Notes under the pieces: generated by a model
Database searches by the model: none
Told to the model about the DNA's origin: nothing
The model's input: the letters and a program-made list of their open reading frames with translations, nothing else
Made by a program: the position numbers and the translations under genes
Shown here: in pieces, positions 44,649 to 54,904 of the stretch
Layout: every line of letters begins with the position of its first letter
Numbering within the stretch: the stretch's first letter is position 1
Assembly: GCA_014529385.2 (NCBI GenBank)
Contig: CM043957.1
Span: 85,751,881-85,815,880, forward strand
Reading direction: 5' to 3'
Source of the DNA: Adiantum capillus-veneris
Taxonomy: Eukaryota > Streptophyta > Polypodiopsida > Polypodiales > Pteridaceae
Length of the DNA stretch: 64,000 nucleotides

Positions 44649-46914
44649 CAAGGTAGTTTCAACACGTACGTACGGAATGTATCCACACCGTATGGATCCA
44701 TATCGTACGAAACGATCCATATGGTGCTATTTAAAAAAAAACAAAAAATTGTTCGACCTTTTTGCATGGCTGAGGGTTTTGCTTCAACACGTGGTGCGGA
44801 TGTATTAAGTGTTACAGAGACTCTTCAAATTTATATGTATTTAGTGTTACAGAGACATGGTGCGGCCCTTGAAGACCAGGTTTGCTTATATGTATTTAAT
44901 GTTACAGAGACTCTTCAAATTGGGGGACCCACTTCTTCAAACAGTCATGGACCCGAAGTGGAGATTGATACACCACTCGCACACGGAGCCCACTAAATAC
45001 ATACAGCGACGGAGTGCTCGATGAGTCCTTTTGACACAGGTTCACAGTTTGACAGTGGCACTCCAGCCAATGTATGTGCTTCTATGAGTCACATACATGG
45101 AGGGCTCTACATTGGGCTTAGTCTATCATCTCTTCATGGAGATGAAGAGGCACATTACAGAGTGCAATTCTTTGACACAGGACTAGCAAGTAATTGTCTT
45201 TTGAAATTGATTATTGATTTCATTGAAATTTTTTTTCTTGTCATTTCAATTTGCGACGTGACCCAATTCAACTTTGTTTCATTGCTGAAATTTTCAGCCG
45301 AGATGACATCTTGGCCATTGTAGAAAGGCGATGGACCTTTATGATTCGTCCCATTCATAGGATGGCTGCATTGCTTCATCTTGACGCCAGAGCTTTTCCA
45401 TGAGAGGAGTCTCTTGAAGCTCAAGGATGATTACATCAATATGATGTACGACATTGAGGAGCAGCTAGAGATTGATGTAGAGATGATTAGCTTCATGAAC
45501 AATCTAGGACCATCCTTTGCTAGAGCTGTGGTGTTGAGGCCAGAGGCTACCAAGTTTCCTCTTACATGGTGGCAATATCATGGAAGACAAGGTCTTCCAA
45601 CGCTTACGCATCTAGCTTTACGAGTACTTTCACAGGTAATTGAAAATCTTGAGACTTGTAGTATTTATACTTACTATTGCCATATATTAAACCAAGTGTG
45701 AAATCTCAATGCTCATTGCTCATTGCTATAGGATTGCTAGGCTGGTGCATGCGAGCGCAACTGGAGCGCTTATTCCCTGATACATACAAAGATCCGCAAT
45801 CATCTCAACACTTCTCAACTAGAAAAGTTAGTCTTTTGCTGAGAAAATATGAGGCTTGTGCAAGCCTACCACGCTTTGGGAACACCCAAGCAGGTCCACT
45901 TTTACTTTTCACATGAATGATTGAATCATGATACACTCGACCCTTGAGTACTTGGTAAATACTAAATAATGTTTCTACGATTTTCAACAGGCAGACCCAA
46001 CATGCGTGAAGATGGTGGCACATCCTAGTGCTATGGACGAGGTGGAGCTGTAGATCAGAAATGAGCAAGAGAAGATTATTTGGCTGCTTCACAAGGAGTT
46101 GGAGAGTGTTGATTGGTGTGTGACAAGGTCACGCGCACGGGCTTTGGCTATTCCTCTGCGTGAGCACGCTCTAGACCTAGAGAGTGCTCGAAGGGAGAGC
46201 ATTCGTAAAGGGAAGCTTCTTGTTTGTTCTTCTCGGAAACGGGAAAACGAGGCTGTTCGTCTCATTGAGGCTTCGACAGATGCAATAGAGGATGATGCTG
46301 ATCAGAGACAAGTTGATCTACATCACGCACAGGTGTCCGTGATGGCAGAGCCAGAGTACGACGAAGAAGGACATGTCCTCACGTATGGGGACTTGCTCTT
46401 TTCAGTGGAGTCTTTATCTGCATTTGATGATGATGATTTTTGAGGATGGGGCCATCACATGGACTAGCTAACTATTGAGTGCTCTCTGCTACTTACTTTT
46501 TGAGTAGGATGGTTTCATTTATGACATTTGTATGCTCTATGATGAGCCTTTTGTTATAGCTTGGGCCCGGTAGGCTATCACCATTGGTACTTTGACATTT
46601 TCCGTATTGGTGTCACGTTCACTGTTATTTTAGATCTCATTTGAGCTTTGATATTCCTGTTCAATCATCAATGTCGTCTTAACTTTGAAGTCTCTTGCAA
46701 TAGTTACACAGTATGTGGTTGTCTTGTAAAACATGTCTTTGAATGTCTCTATAAGTTGTTGCCTTCTCTCTTAATTTTTTATTGGAAATGTCCTAGAAAA
46801 TTTAGTGAAATTGCAGTTTCTTTACAAGAGTACGTATTTTTACGTACGTAATTTTTTTTCCTGTACGAAACAACGTACATATACGCCACATACAGTACAT
46901 TTTGAACCACCTTT
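44649..46914 (+). mobile_element. hAT DNA transposon, defective
   Basis: Flanked by an 8-bp TSD CTTGCAAG (44641-44648 and 46915-46922), the hAT hallmark; removing it restores the LINE reading. Imperfect short TIRs: CAAGGTAGTTTCAA at the left and AAAGGTGGTTCAA at the right (reverse complement). ACGTACG/GTACG motifs cluster near both ends (about 44668-44710 and 46830-46880), as expected of subterminal transposase sites. 2.27 kb. Only the C-terminal half of the transposase is left. Confidence 0.85.
45297..46443 (+). pseudogene. hAT transposase, C-terminal part with dimerisation domain
   Basis: Exon 1 (to 45635): IVERRWTFMIRPIHRMAALL, then after a shift EEQLEIDVEMISFMNN and FPLTWWQYHGRQGLPTLTHL, the start of the hAT C-terminal dimerisation domain. 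Intron GT 45636 to AG 45731. Exon 2 (45732-45893): AGACERNWSAYSLIHTKIRN and TSQLEKLVF, the rest of that domain, with a TAG and a TGA in frame. Intron 45894-45990. Exon 3 (45991-46443): Arg/Glu-rich, ends acidic (SAFDDDDF), one TAG at about 46051. Both introns keep phase 0. The BED zinc finger and the N-terminal catalytic part are absent, so it cannot act alone. Confidence 0.8.
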
Positions 46915-47299
46915 CTTGCAAGGCTTCTTGCAATAATGTTGAACCGAGCCATGCATGAAGGTTTTCCGGATACTTGGAGCATGTCTACCATTGTGCCTAT
47001 CTTTAAGGCAGAAGACCCCATAATACCGAGAAATTACCGTACTATCATGATTGGGCACACTTTAGCTAGGTTGTATGCATCCATTTTGAGCAACAAATGA
47101 GTAGATGGGCAGAGAGAGCAGGCATTCGGGCATCACGCTGCCAAACAAATTTCAGGAGAGGTTTTTCTACTCTTGATCATATATTGACACTCGGAGCTAT
47201 TATTGAGGAAAGCAAATCACATGGTAGGAGGATTTTCGCAAAGCATTTGATATGGTTCCCAGAGCTCGACTGATGCGAAGACTAAGGAGATGAGAGTAC

Positions 47300-47859
47300 T
47301 GTAGCGCGGATAATGTGTCGTGCTCTCTACAGTGGGTCATCCTCAGTGCAATGTGCGTGACAATCTCACTCAAACAGACTGAAAAGAAAGGAAACAATAG
47401 ACATTAACTGAGCTCACAAAGACACAACAACAAACCAGAACATATGACTCAACTATCTCAAAGAACTGATACATACTCTAGCGTGGCAGCACACTCAGCT
47501 CCAACCCACGACTCACAGGTACAATGGGGGTGTTGAGGCTCAGATGTGCCGGGATGGTAAGACGTGCTCTGTGTATAGACTCACTCTAGACGACTACGTC
47601 CAGCTAATCCTGACCAAAACACTACTACTCATATATACAACCATAAAGAGCCACCAACGGCTCATAAAAGACAGCACCTAAGTCTATCCCCACTGGGTGG
47701 CGGTGGTGACCTGGACATGGTGTCCACTAAACCATCGTATCCCTGCCACGTGTCGCTGCCCAGCGAGTCCGTCTAGTGTGAACCGACCAAACCAAAGACC
47801 AACTGTAAAGTCCAAACTATACTAACTGTCTTGTGAAAGAGACATTGTAGCTTGCTACA
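47300..47859 (-). repeat. Gypsy B 3' LTR
   Basis: 560 bp, TGTAGC...GCTACA. The adjoining internal end (minus GCGGTCTTGTGGCGGGC) is shared with Gypsy A and takes the PPT position, though it is not purely purine. Confidence 0.9.
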
Positions 47860-47925
47860 GGTCGCCCGCCACAAGACCGCTTCCCGACCCGGAGAGTGGA
47901 ACTGAAGAACTGAAAGATCGGCAAT

Positions 47926-48430
47926 CTATTGTTGGTGGTCGGATGATGGAGGAGGAGGAGGAGGCTGGTAGAAAGGAGGGTAAGGAGATCGAGGCCATGT
48001 GTATGGTGGGGGGTAGTGGCCATGAGGAGGGTACATTGGATATGGAGTGGCCACCCCATGAGCAGCAGCAGCAGACTGAGTGGGGTGAGTAGGTGGAGCA
48101 GGTGGAAACCTAGGAAAAGACTGAGTAGGCTGAGAAGGTGGGACAGGTGGAAACCCAGGGAAAGACTGAGTAGGCTGAGATGGTGGAACAGGTGGTTGGA
48201 ATCCAGGGAAGCTGTAGAAGTGCTGAGGGAAAGAGGTAGACTGGGAGGGGGAGACCATAGAGGGTCCATGAAACTGTGATGAAGCTGATCCTCCTGGCTT
48301 AAACTCCATAGTGGTAGGATTTGTTTTCTCTGCTGCTTGAGAATCCCCTGAATGGGCTTTGGAAACATCTGTCTGTATCTGTGTTGCCATAGCAGGAACT
48401 TGCGTAGAAACCGGGGCTGTAGCTGTAGCT
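47926..48430 (-). CDS. Pro-rich ORF before the Gypsy B 3' LTR
   Basis: ATG at 48390 (MATQIQTDVSKAHSGDSQAA); the frame is open to about 48430. 154 residues, Pro/Ser/Gln/Tyr-rich with a threefold repeat of PPVPPSQPTQSFPGF type, and a C-terminal stretch YPPPYTWPRSPYPPFYQ. No known domain. It may be the end of the larger ORF upstream (48518-49750) after a frameshift, since the two lie in order with about 90 nt between. Low-complexity composition is a reason for caution. Confidence 0.45.
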
Positions 48431-48517
48431 GTCTATGAAATGGCTACAGCTTGGTATTTGGCACATGAGGAACACACTGTATTAACCACAAGAGAGAGGT
48501 CCTGAACTGTGGCCATA

Positions 48518-49750
48518 TCATTTGTCTCTTTCAACTGTATTTGTTGAGTGCGGACAATATGTTTGAGGTCCACTACCTGTCGAGTGAGGACCTTTGCGAT
48601 CTTGAGCCGTAGTAATTAACATGTCCCTATCCATCGCTCGTTGAAGATGGCTACGCACTTCCCTTTGCATACTGTCATAGACAACACGATGCAGACCGTT
48701 GGTACCTTGCAATGAAAGGGCTGCATCCATAATCGTCGAAATGGCTCTTCTGTCCGCATCTAAAAGTCTATCGGCTTGAGGCGCAAAATTGGCAAACATG
48801 TCAGGTTGCCCGGATGTAGGTGTCCCAAAGCTAGATGCCCTTGCAGTATCCCTAGGTGCCCCTACACTAAGAGTAGTACGTGGTGCTGCCAACGCAACTG
48901 GAGGTTGTGTTTTGATGCCTGCAACACTACTCACAAGAGGTGGTGTGAAAGTAGAGGTGGCCAGAGAAGTAGTCATGCCCACTCTTGGTGTTGCAGTATT
49001 GACGTTAGAGATTTTGACCTGTGATTCAGAGAAGGGTAGTGTTGCTAGCTGCTCAGTCGAATCTTTTTGTACTTTTGCCCCCTTGCGCAAGGTGCCTTTC
49101 CCTTTGGCCATTTTGGAACGGCCTTGTTCTTGTTCTTTGGCTTCATCTTGTAGGGTGAGAACAACTGTTGTATCTGCCTTTTGCTGCATAATTTGCACTA
49201 CCAAATACATAATAGGGGCTGTATCGCAATTGAACCTCTCTGCTTTCCCTTTAGATTGAGTCCGAAATCGCTTTGCCCTATCCTGTAGCGCTCTAAACAA
49301 CACATGGTGAAACGGATACGACAGACAGTGGTAGAGACAAAAAATAGCATCGCATATTCCTGGAGAACCTGGAGAAGATGAAACTATTGCTCTTTCCGGT
49401 GCGTGCAGTAAAAAATAATACTGTAAAATTAAATACAGCTGCTGACTCCTGTGATAGTCTGCATGTGAGTGCAGCAACAGTTCCTGGCACGCATTCGCAG
49501 TGTCTTCTGGGGAGAGATTAGAGAAGGTTTTGGTGGAAGGCAAAGGTGCCAGTACGTTCAATATTCCCATAGCCTGTCTGATATCCTCCACTGAAAGTGT
49601 AATTCCATTTAGCTTTGGAAAAGTAAGTAAGAGGGCACTTAGCTTGGCAATGGAGATTGTGCAGGACGAATTGGCCTGAGCCAAATTTTGGAGACCCACG
49701 TGTTTCATTTGCTGCTGAGAGAACACATCTTTGAGTGCCGGGTTTGGCAC
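48518..49750 (-). CDS. Extra Gypsy B ORF, unknown function (410 codons)
   Basis: Long uninterrupted frame between integrase and the 3' LTR, where env-like or other accessory ORFs lie in some plant Gypsy elements. The open frame starts with GTG (VPNPALKDVFSQQQMKHVGL), so its real start is probably upstream. N-terminal ~170 residues look globular and Leu-rich (SIAKLSALLLTFPKLNGITL, LLLHSHADYHRSQQLYLILQ); the middle is basic (RSKMAKGKGTLRKGAK); the C-terminal part is Ser/Thr/Pro-rich then helical (DRRAISTIMDAALSLQG, REVRSHLQRAMDRDM). No transmembrane segment or signal peptide is seen, so an envelope is unlikely; a second Gag-like or nucleic-acid-binding protein is possible. Confidence 0.6.
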   Translation of the reverse strand: MPNPALKDVFSQQQMKHVGLQNLAQANSSCTISIAKLSALLLTFPKLNGITLSVEDIRQAMGILNVLAPLPSTKTFSNLSPEDTANACQELLLHSHADYHRSQQLYLILQYYFLLHAPERAIVSSSPGSPGICDAIFCLYHCLSYPFHHVLFRALQDRAKRFRTQSKGKAERFNCDTAPIMYLVVQIMQQKADTTVVLTLQDEAKEQEQGRSKMAKGKGTLRKGAKVQKDSTEQLATLPFSESQVKISNVNTATPRVGMTTSLATSTFTPPLVSSVAGIKTQPPVALAAPRTTLSVGAPRDTARASSFGTPTSGQPDMFANFAPQADRLLDADRRAISTIMDAALSLQGTNGLHRVVYDSMQREVRSHLQRAMDRDMLITTAQDRKGPHSTGSGPQTYCPHSTNTVERDK

Positions 49751-50050
49751 CTGTAAATGATAATCATTAGTAAGGGTACCTTCGAGATGGCACCAGAAGG
49801 GCGAGGCACTTGTTGAGTGGTGACCTTGCTAGCAGTGACTGATTGGGGTGAATCTTCCTTAGAAGATTCTCCTGACAGTTGCTCTGAACTAGGAGTATAG
49901 TCTAATTTATTGTCAGAGCATCCCAGAGGAGGCGGAGGACTCTTCCTCGGACTATAGGTGTTGCTCTCGATTCCTAGTACGAACCATCTTGATATAATAT
50001 ACCCGAGAATCTGTAACTGATGAATTCTTAAAAACCTTATTCTTAAGTCC
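49751..50050 (-). other. Candidate 5' exon and splice acceptor for the extra ORF
   Basis: On the minus strand an ATG (MVRTRNRE, about 49990) and, one base shifted, an open stretch YSPRKSPPPPLGCSDNKLDY...SGAISK run to 49780. TTACTAATGATTATCATTTACAG (49773-49751), a fine branch-point plus acceptor, then precedes the 410-codon frame. A GT lies at 49779-49778, but the intron would be only 29 nt, too short for plants, so a donor further upstream is more likely. Confidence 0.35.
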
Positions 50051-50339
50051 TCACTGTAGCAAGAGCAAGGTTGAGATCAAGCTCCCGTTATCAAGGAGCA
50101 CGGAGAGATAGGAACGCCGGAGAGAGAGAGGAACGCCTGGAGATGGATGAGGAACGCTTGGCGATGGCCAGAGATGTTGGCGATGGAAACTGACTGAAGG
50201 GAGAACCAGCGCTTGAATTTATAGACGTTATTTGATTTTTCTTTTTGCTTTTCGCTGGGCAGTGCTTTTCGCAGGGAAAATTAAAGCATTTTAAGTATGC
50301 TTTAGAGTATTATTTGGCTTGCTTTAGGCTATGTAAGCC

Positions 50340-50900
50340 ACAGGCGAGGGCAGCGGGGAGAGGCGAGGGCGAGATGGCCTGGCCCGGAGGGCAAGGGTGA
50401 GGGCGAGGAGATAGGGGAGGGTGAGAGGCGAGGGCGAGGAGAGGTTCAAGGGCGAGGGGAGAGGGTAAGGGCGAGGGCGAGGAGATAGGGGGAGGGCGAG
50501 AGGCGGGGGCGAGGGGAGGTTCAAGGGCGAGGGGAGAGGGTAAGGGCGAGGGCGAGGAGATAGGGGGAGGACGAGAGGCGAGGGCGAGGGGAGGGGCAAG
50601 GGCGAGGGGTAAGGGGAGAGGGCAAGGGAGAGGGCGAGAAGATAGGGGGAGGGGGAGAGGCGAGGGCGAGGGGAGGGGCAAGGGCGAGGGGTAAGGGCAA
50701 GGGCGAGGAGATAGGGGAGGGGCAAGGGCGAGGGGAGAGGGTAAGGGCGAGAGCGAGGGCGAGGAGATAGGGGAGGGCGAGAGGCGAGGCCGAGGGTGAG
50801 GGTGAGGGTGAGGGTGAGGGCGAGGGCGAGGGCGAGGGGAGGGGCGAGGGGAGAGAGTAAGGGCGAGGGGCGAGGGCAAAGGCGAGGGATAGGGCAGCAA
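50340..50900. repeat. G-rich minisatellite in Gypsy B
   Basis: Units of GAGGGC, GGGCGAGGGG and GGTGAGGGTGAGGG on the plus strand (C-rich on the element's sense strand). Three overlapping long Pro/Ser/Leu frames on the minus strand are repeat artefacts. It lies between integrase and the extra ORFs. Potential G-quadruplex former. Confidence 0.9.
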
Positions 50901-51476
50901 GGCTTGAAGGCGAGGTCATATGGATATTTTCGAGACAATCAGAAGCACCAAACAGGCAAAGGGACTAACAAAGCAAGAGCAGGGAAGATTCCCGGAATCG
51001 GAGATCATCTAACCCCTCTGAAAGAATCCATGGTAGATAAAATGCGAAGTAAAATTGCTAACGAACATGGTACCTTCATAAATACCCAATTCAAGAACAC
51101 TAAGGCTTATATCCATAGCAAAAGAACTTAGTGTCACTTGACACGCTATAGATCAACAGAATTTTGTGCTTTGTAAAAAGGCATGAGTCGGGTTGAGGTA
51201 GTGGGTAGCTTAAGCCCAAGACTAGAATCATTCTTACAGACAGATGAGGGGTTACATAGGATACAGACAGAGAGTGAAGGAGAGGGTTGTCCCAATTCTA
51301 GAATCAAGCCCATTGAACACAACAAAGTCAGCAGAAGGAGAGCTGTATATGGAGAGGGTGTATGAGATAGGATGAAAAAGAACAACAGGGATGTCGAAGA
51401 TAGTGATCCAGAAGATATTTAAGGATTCAAGAGTCGGCGAAGATCAACACTTGATTTTAGACTGTTGATCGTCGAC
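50901..51476. other. Unassigned Gypsy B segment
   Basis: Between the integrase stop and the G-rich array. Short frames only. Confidence 0.4.
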
Positions 51477-52613
51477 TTAAGCATGATAGCATTTGATCCT
51501 AGATCCATTGACTAAAGGCAACGAAACTCCTTCAAGGGTGGCTAATTGTACAGCCCCGTGGGGTAGAATCTCCATCACCTTATATGGTCCTTGCCATGCT
51601 GGGACCAACTTCTTTGCTTTTTTCAGATACTTAGCTTGATAAAGTAGCACTTGTGCTCCTTGCGTTATTTGCAGCTTTCTGAGATGGCGATCATGCGAAG
51701 CTTTGCGACAAAGCTGCTCTGCTTCCAGAGCTAGAGAAGCCAAACTTGGGCTTTCATCCAGAAGGAAAAGACGAGAGACAGGTGCCGACCCCAAATCTCC
51801 ATTGGCACACAGACTGCCGACTCGCGGAGATCCTGAGTTGAATTCGAAGGGTGCTATCGCTTACAAACCGAATCTAATTAAAATGGGGTGTGATTGGTTG
51901 TGGCTTTGAAAGAAGTTCGATATGCCTAAAGAGTGCTGTGGATAGCTTGAGCCCAAGTCGAAGGATGAAGATGACATGCTTTCCGCAGAAGTGCTATCAA
52001 AACCTTATTAGTGCTCTCGGCCTGCCCGTTTGCTCTAGGGTAATAGAAAAGATTTTCGGTGAAAAATCTTGTTGTTGGCAAGCAAGGATGAAATCGTTTC
52101 ATTCACAAAGTGACTACCCGTATCACTAGTGATTTCCAAGGGACATCCAAACTTGCACAAAATATTTTCATAGAGAAACTTGGCTACCGTAGTGCCTGTG
52201 CAATCCGTTGTTGCTAGTACCTCTCCCCACTTTGTTGCATAATATGTAGCCACTAAGAGATACTTCCGATTGCCTGTTTGGACGGAGGGAGTAATTGGAC
52301 CTACAAAATCAATGCCCCATCTCTCAAAGGGCTGCCATGCCATAGAGACCTGCAGAGGACGGTTTGACCGCTCGCTTGGTTTAGGGCCACAACGCTGACA
52401 CACATCACATACTTTTACATAGGCAATTGCATCTTGAAAAATATAGGGCCACCATAAGACACACTGGAGAATCTTCTGGGCAATAATATGACTAGGGTAA
52501 TGGCCACCAGTGGGACCACTGTGGGCATCCTCCAAAATATACTTGACTTCATGACGGGAGACACACCACCTCAGAACACCATTCTGTCCTAACTTGTATA
52601 GCTGGTCCCCCAA
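51477..52613 (-). pseudogene. Gypsy B integrase
   Basis: Zinc-binding region: DAHSGPTGGHYPSHIIAQKI (HH) and YVKVCDVCQRCGPKP (CC), about 52370-52530. Catalytic core: FERWGIDFVGPITPS (first Asp) and CPLEITSDTGSHFVNETI (second Asp); the Glu region is frameshifted near 52035. Further on, in other frames, TLWAYRTSFKATTNHTPF and a clean C-terminal domain (51477-51794) with LVPAWQGPYKVMEILPHGAV, the GPY/F-type module. It ends at a stop at 51477. No chromodomain is seen. Confidence 0.85.
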
Positions 52614-53304
52614 TCAGAGTGAATGGCCTAGACTTCAACAATAGTCGTCTCTTCTGCAGTGGAGAAGCGTTCTCTGAGTACATGCCAGTAGAAAGCAGAT
52701 GCAAAACATCGTCGTACCATTCCGGAGTGGTATCCCTTAAAGAGATTGCTATCTGGAAGTCGTTAGCAACCCCCGTTGCCTCTTCACCCGTGTGAATGCG
52801 AGAGAGGTGGTCGGCAAGGACATGATGTTTATCAGGCTTGAGTACCACTTCGAAATCAAATTCTTGAAATAATAGTAGCCATCGCCATACTCGATCTGCA
52901 ACTTGCGGCTTGTTGAGAAGATAGCGCAGGGCATGGTGATCAGTAATAATTGTGAAGTGGACCCCTAATAAATAATGCCGAAATTTTTGCAGAGCATACA
53001 CAATAGCCAAACCTTCCCTTTCTGTGGTGCTATAGTTGTGCTCTGCCTTGGTGAGTAGACGACTTGCATAGTGAACAGGGCGATCCAGGTTGTACTCCTT
53101 ACTACGCTGAGTCAACACAACCTCCATAGCCAGTTGACTGGCATCAGTATGCACATGAAAAGGGAGAGACCAATTTGGAGCCACTAGGATAGGCGCTTCA
53201 GTGAGACGTTTTTTGAGGTATGCAAAAGCTTCAGTCTCTGCATTCGACCATTGAAAGGGAACAGTAGCACTCGTTAGGCGGGTTAGGGTTGAGCCACCGG
53301 GCAT
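52549..53304 (-). pseudogene. Gypsy B RNase H
   Basis: FQWSNAETEAFAYLKKRLTE opens the domain; FHVHTDASQLAMEVVLTQ has the first acidic residue, STTEREGLAIVYALQKFRHY the second (Glu), FTIITDHHALRYLLNK the third and HVLADHLSRIHTG the last. It removes the RNA template from cDNA. The frame runs from RT thumb to the integrase zinc region with a shift near 52600. Confidence 0.85.
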
Positions 53305-53761
53305 ACATGCGTATAAACCGGCGATGATAACTTGTATGGCCTACAAAGCTCTGCACCCATTTTGGGCTGATGGGAGGTGGTAACTTTAAGATTGCCACGA
53401 TTTTCTTTGGGTCAGGCGCTAAGCCTTTAGCAGACACCACATGGCCTAGAAGTGTGCCCTCAGTGACCAAAAAATGACATTTATTAGGATTTAGCTTTAG
53501 GCGTGCCTCTCTCCATTTGAGGAAGACAGCAGAGAGCTGAGCGAGGTGTTCCTCTAGATCTTCCATTGGGGTTGAACATTGAGTACCTGGCTTTTGAAGG
53601 GGCGAGGCGTCCGACCTGGGAGATGTTAGAGGAAGGGGGAGATCTTTGGCGAGTTCATGTAGAGGAGATTTCTTCCCCCTTCGGTGATGTGTTATAGGTT
53701 CCCCCAGGCCGGTGGCTTCGATCAGAGGATCATTTGAATCATGAGAATTTGGGGCTGACAC
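53231..53761 (-). pseudogene. Gypsy B reverse transcriptase, only the C-terminal part
   Basis: HLAQLSAVFLKWREARLKLN and NPNKCHFLVTEGTLLGHVVS, KIVAILKLPPPISPKWVQSF and VGHTSYHRRFIRMYARW are RT palm end and thumb. The fingers and palm with motifs A to C (including Y-x-DD) are absent: before MEDLEEHL stands linker sequence with GKKSPLHELAKDL. A deletion of several hundred bp therefore removed the active site. Confidence 0.8.
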
Positions 53762-53904
53762 ACTTCTTCGACCGGTCCACTCTCAGCTGTAGGACTTGAG
53801 ACATTTGTGTCCACTTGAGGAGTTTGGAGAGAGAGCGTTACCGGCACAGGTGAGTTTTGAATAGAGACCACATAGCATGGCATCGATGTGGTAGATTCCA
53901 ACCA

Positions 53905-54465
53905 CTATAGCAGGTCTTCGTCAGACCCGTCGGGTGGGATGGGCTGCTCAGGGTCGGGGTTGGACTGTACTGACAATGAGCTGTGATGAGCCACTGGATC
54001 TATCCCTCCTTCGAGCCGAATTGGTTGCATTGGGGAGCCAGGAGTATGTATCCACATGGCGTCGTTTCCCCAATCATGAAGTGCCTTAGTATGCCGCAAC
54101 CATGGTCTACCAATCAGCAAAGGAAATCCTCCCTCCACCTGAGGAAGACTTACCACCACAAAATCCAAGCTAAATGTGAATTCTTGTACCCTCAGAGGCA
54201 CCTTCTCTACTATGCCCACAAGGTAGACTCTCCTCTGGTCTGCCAATGTAACAGTGAATGGAGCAGGGCGGGTAGGCTGCAGACCTAAGGTCGACGTAGT
54301 AAATTCTAGCATTAGATAGAGACTAGATCCACCATCCACTATGACGCTTGAGAATTGATGCCAAGAATAGATACAGTGAGACGAGGACTTTTGTAGTCGG
54401 TGAGGGGAGCAACTGGATATGAAATCATGTAGGACTCCAAGGGCTGCGCAGGTAGGTGCCCGCAA
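53905..54465 (-). pseudogene. Gypsy B protease
   Basis: FSSVIVDGGSSLYLMLEFTT carries D-G-G in the active-site position, followed by FTVTLADQRRVYLVGIVEKV and PLLIGRPWLRHTKALHDWGN, the second core landmark of Gypsy retropepsins. The frame has no stop over 187 codons; the start is not defined because the protein would be part of a Gag-Pol polyprotein. Confidence 0.75.
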
Positions 54466-54904
54466 CTAGGCCCTGTACCAGGGTACACAGACTAAATTAT
54501 TGAGAGGGTGTCACTTCTGAGGGTTGCATCTAGCCGGAGCATCTCATAAAGGGACACTTGTTGAAAGGTGTTCTTCAAGATTGCTTCCGCTGTGGGCTTA
54601 GCTCTTACAATCTGGGCCCCCTGGGAGACTTTGACCTGTTGCAAGTCAGCCATTGTTGCCAGGAAGGCTCCATCAATGTCCGAAAGCATAGAGATTGGCC
54701 TATTCTTTTCACCACCTAAGGGTTCGACAATTTGATCAGGTTGCGGAAGTGATGGACGAGATGGTCATGTTGGCAAGCTTAAACCCAGGGCTGCTCTTTG
54801 TGCCCGAGTGAGCACGCCAGCGGGCTCTGCCACTTGTTGTGGCCGAACTGTATGTGTAGCAGGTGCTGCCTGAGGGGAGGTGTTCACTGTGATTAGATTG
54901 ATCT

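Noticed and set aside
44240-44700. Twin-priming 5' inversion of a single LINE
   Set aside because: Each side has its own 3' tail and both cover the same protein region, so these are two insertions.
48518-49750. Envelope protein
   Set aside because: No signal peptide, transmembrane segment or Cys-rich ectodomain is visible; only the position is env-like.
49751-49779. 29-nt intron with perfect borders
   Set aside because: Far below the usual minimum for plant introns; only the acceptor is kept as a candidate.
50310-50938. Three overlapping long Pro-rich frames on the minus strand
   Set aside because: Same reason: translation of the GAGGGC-type array.
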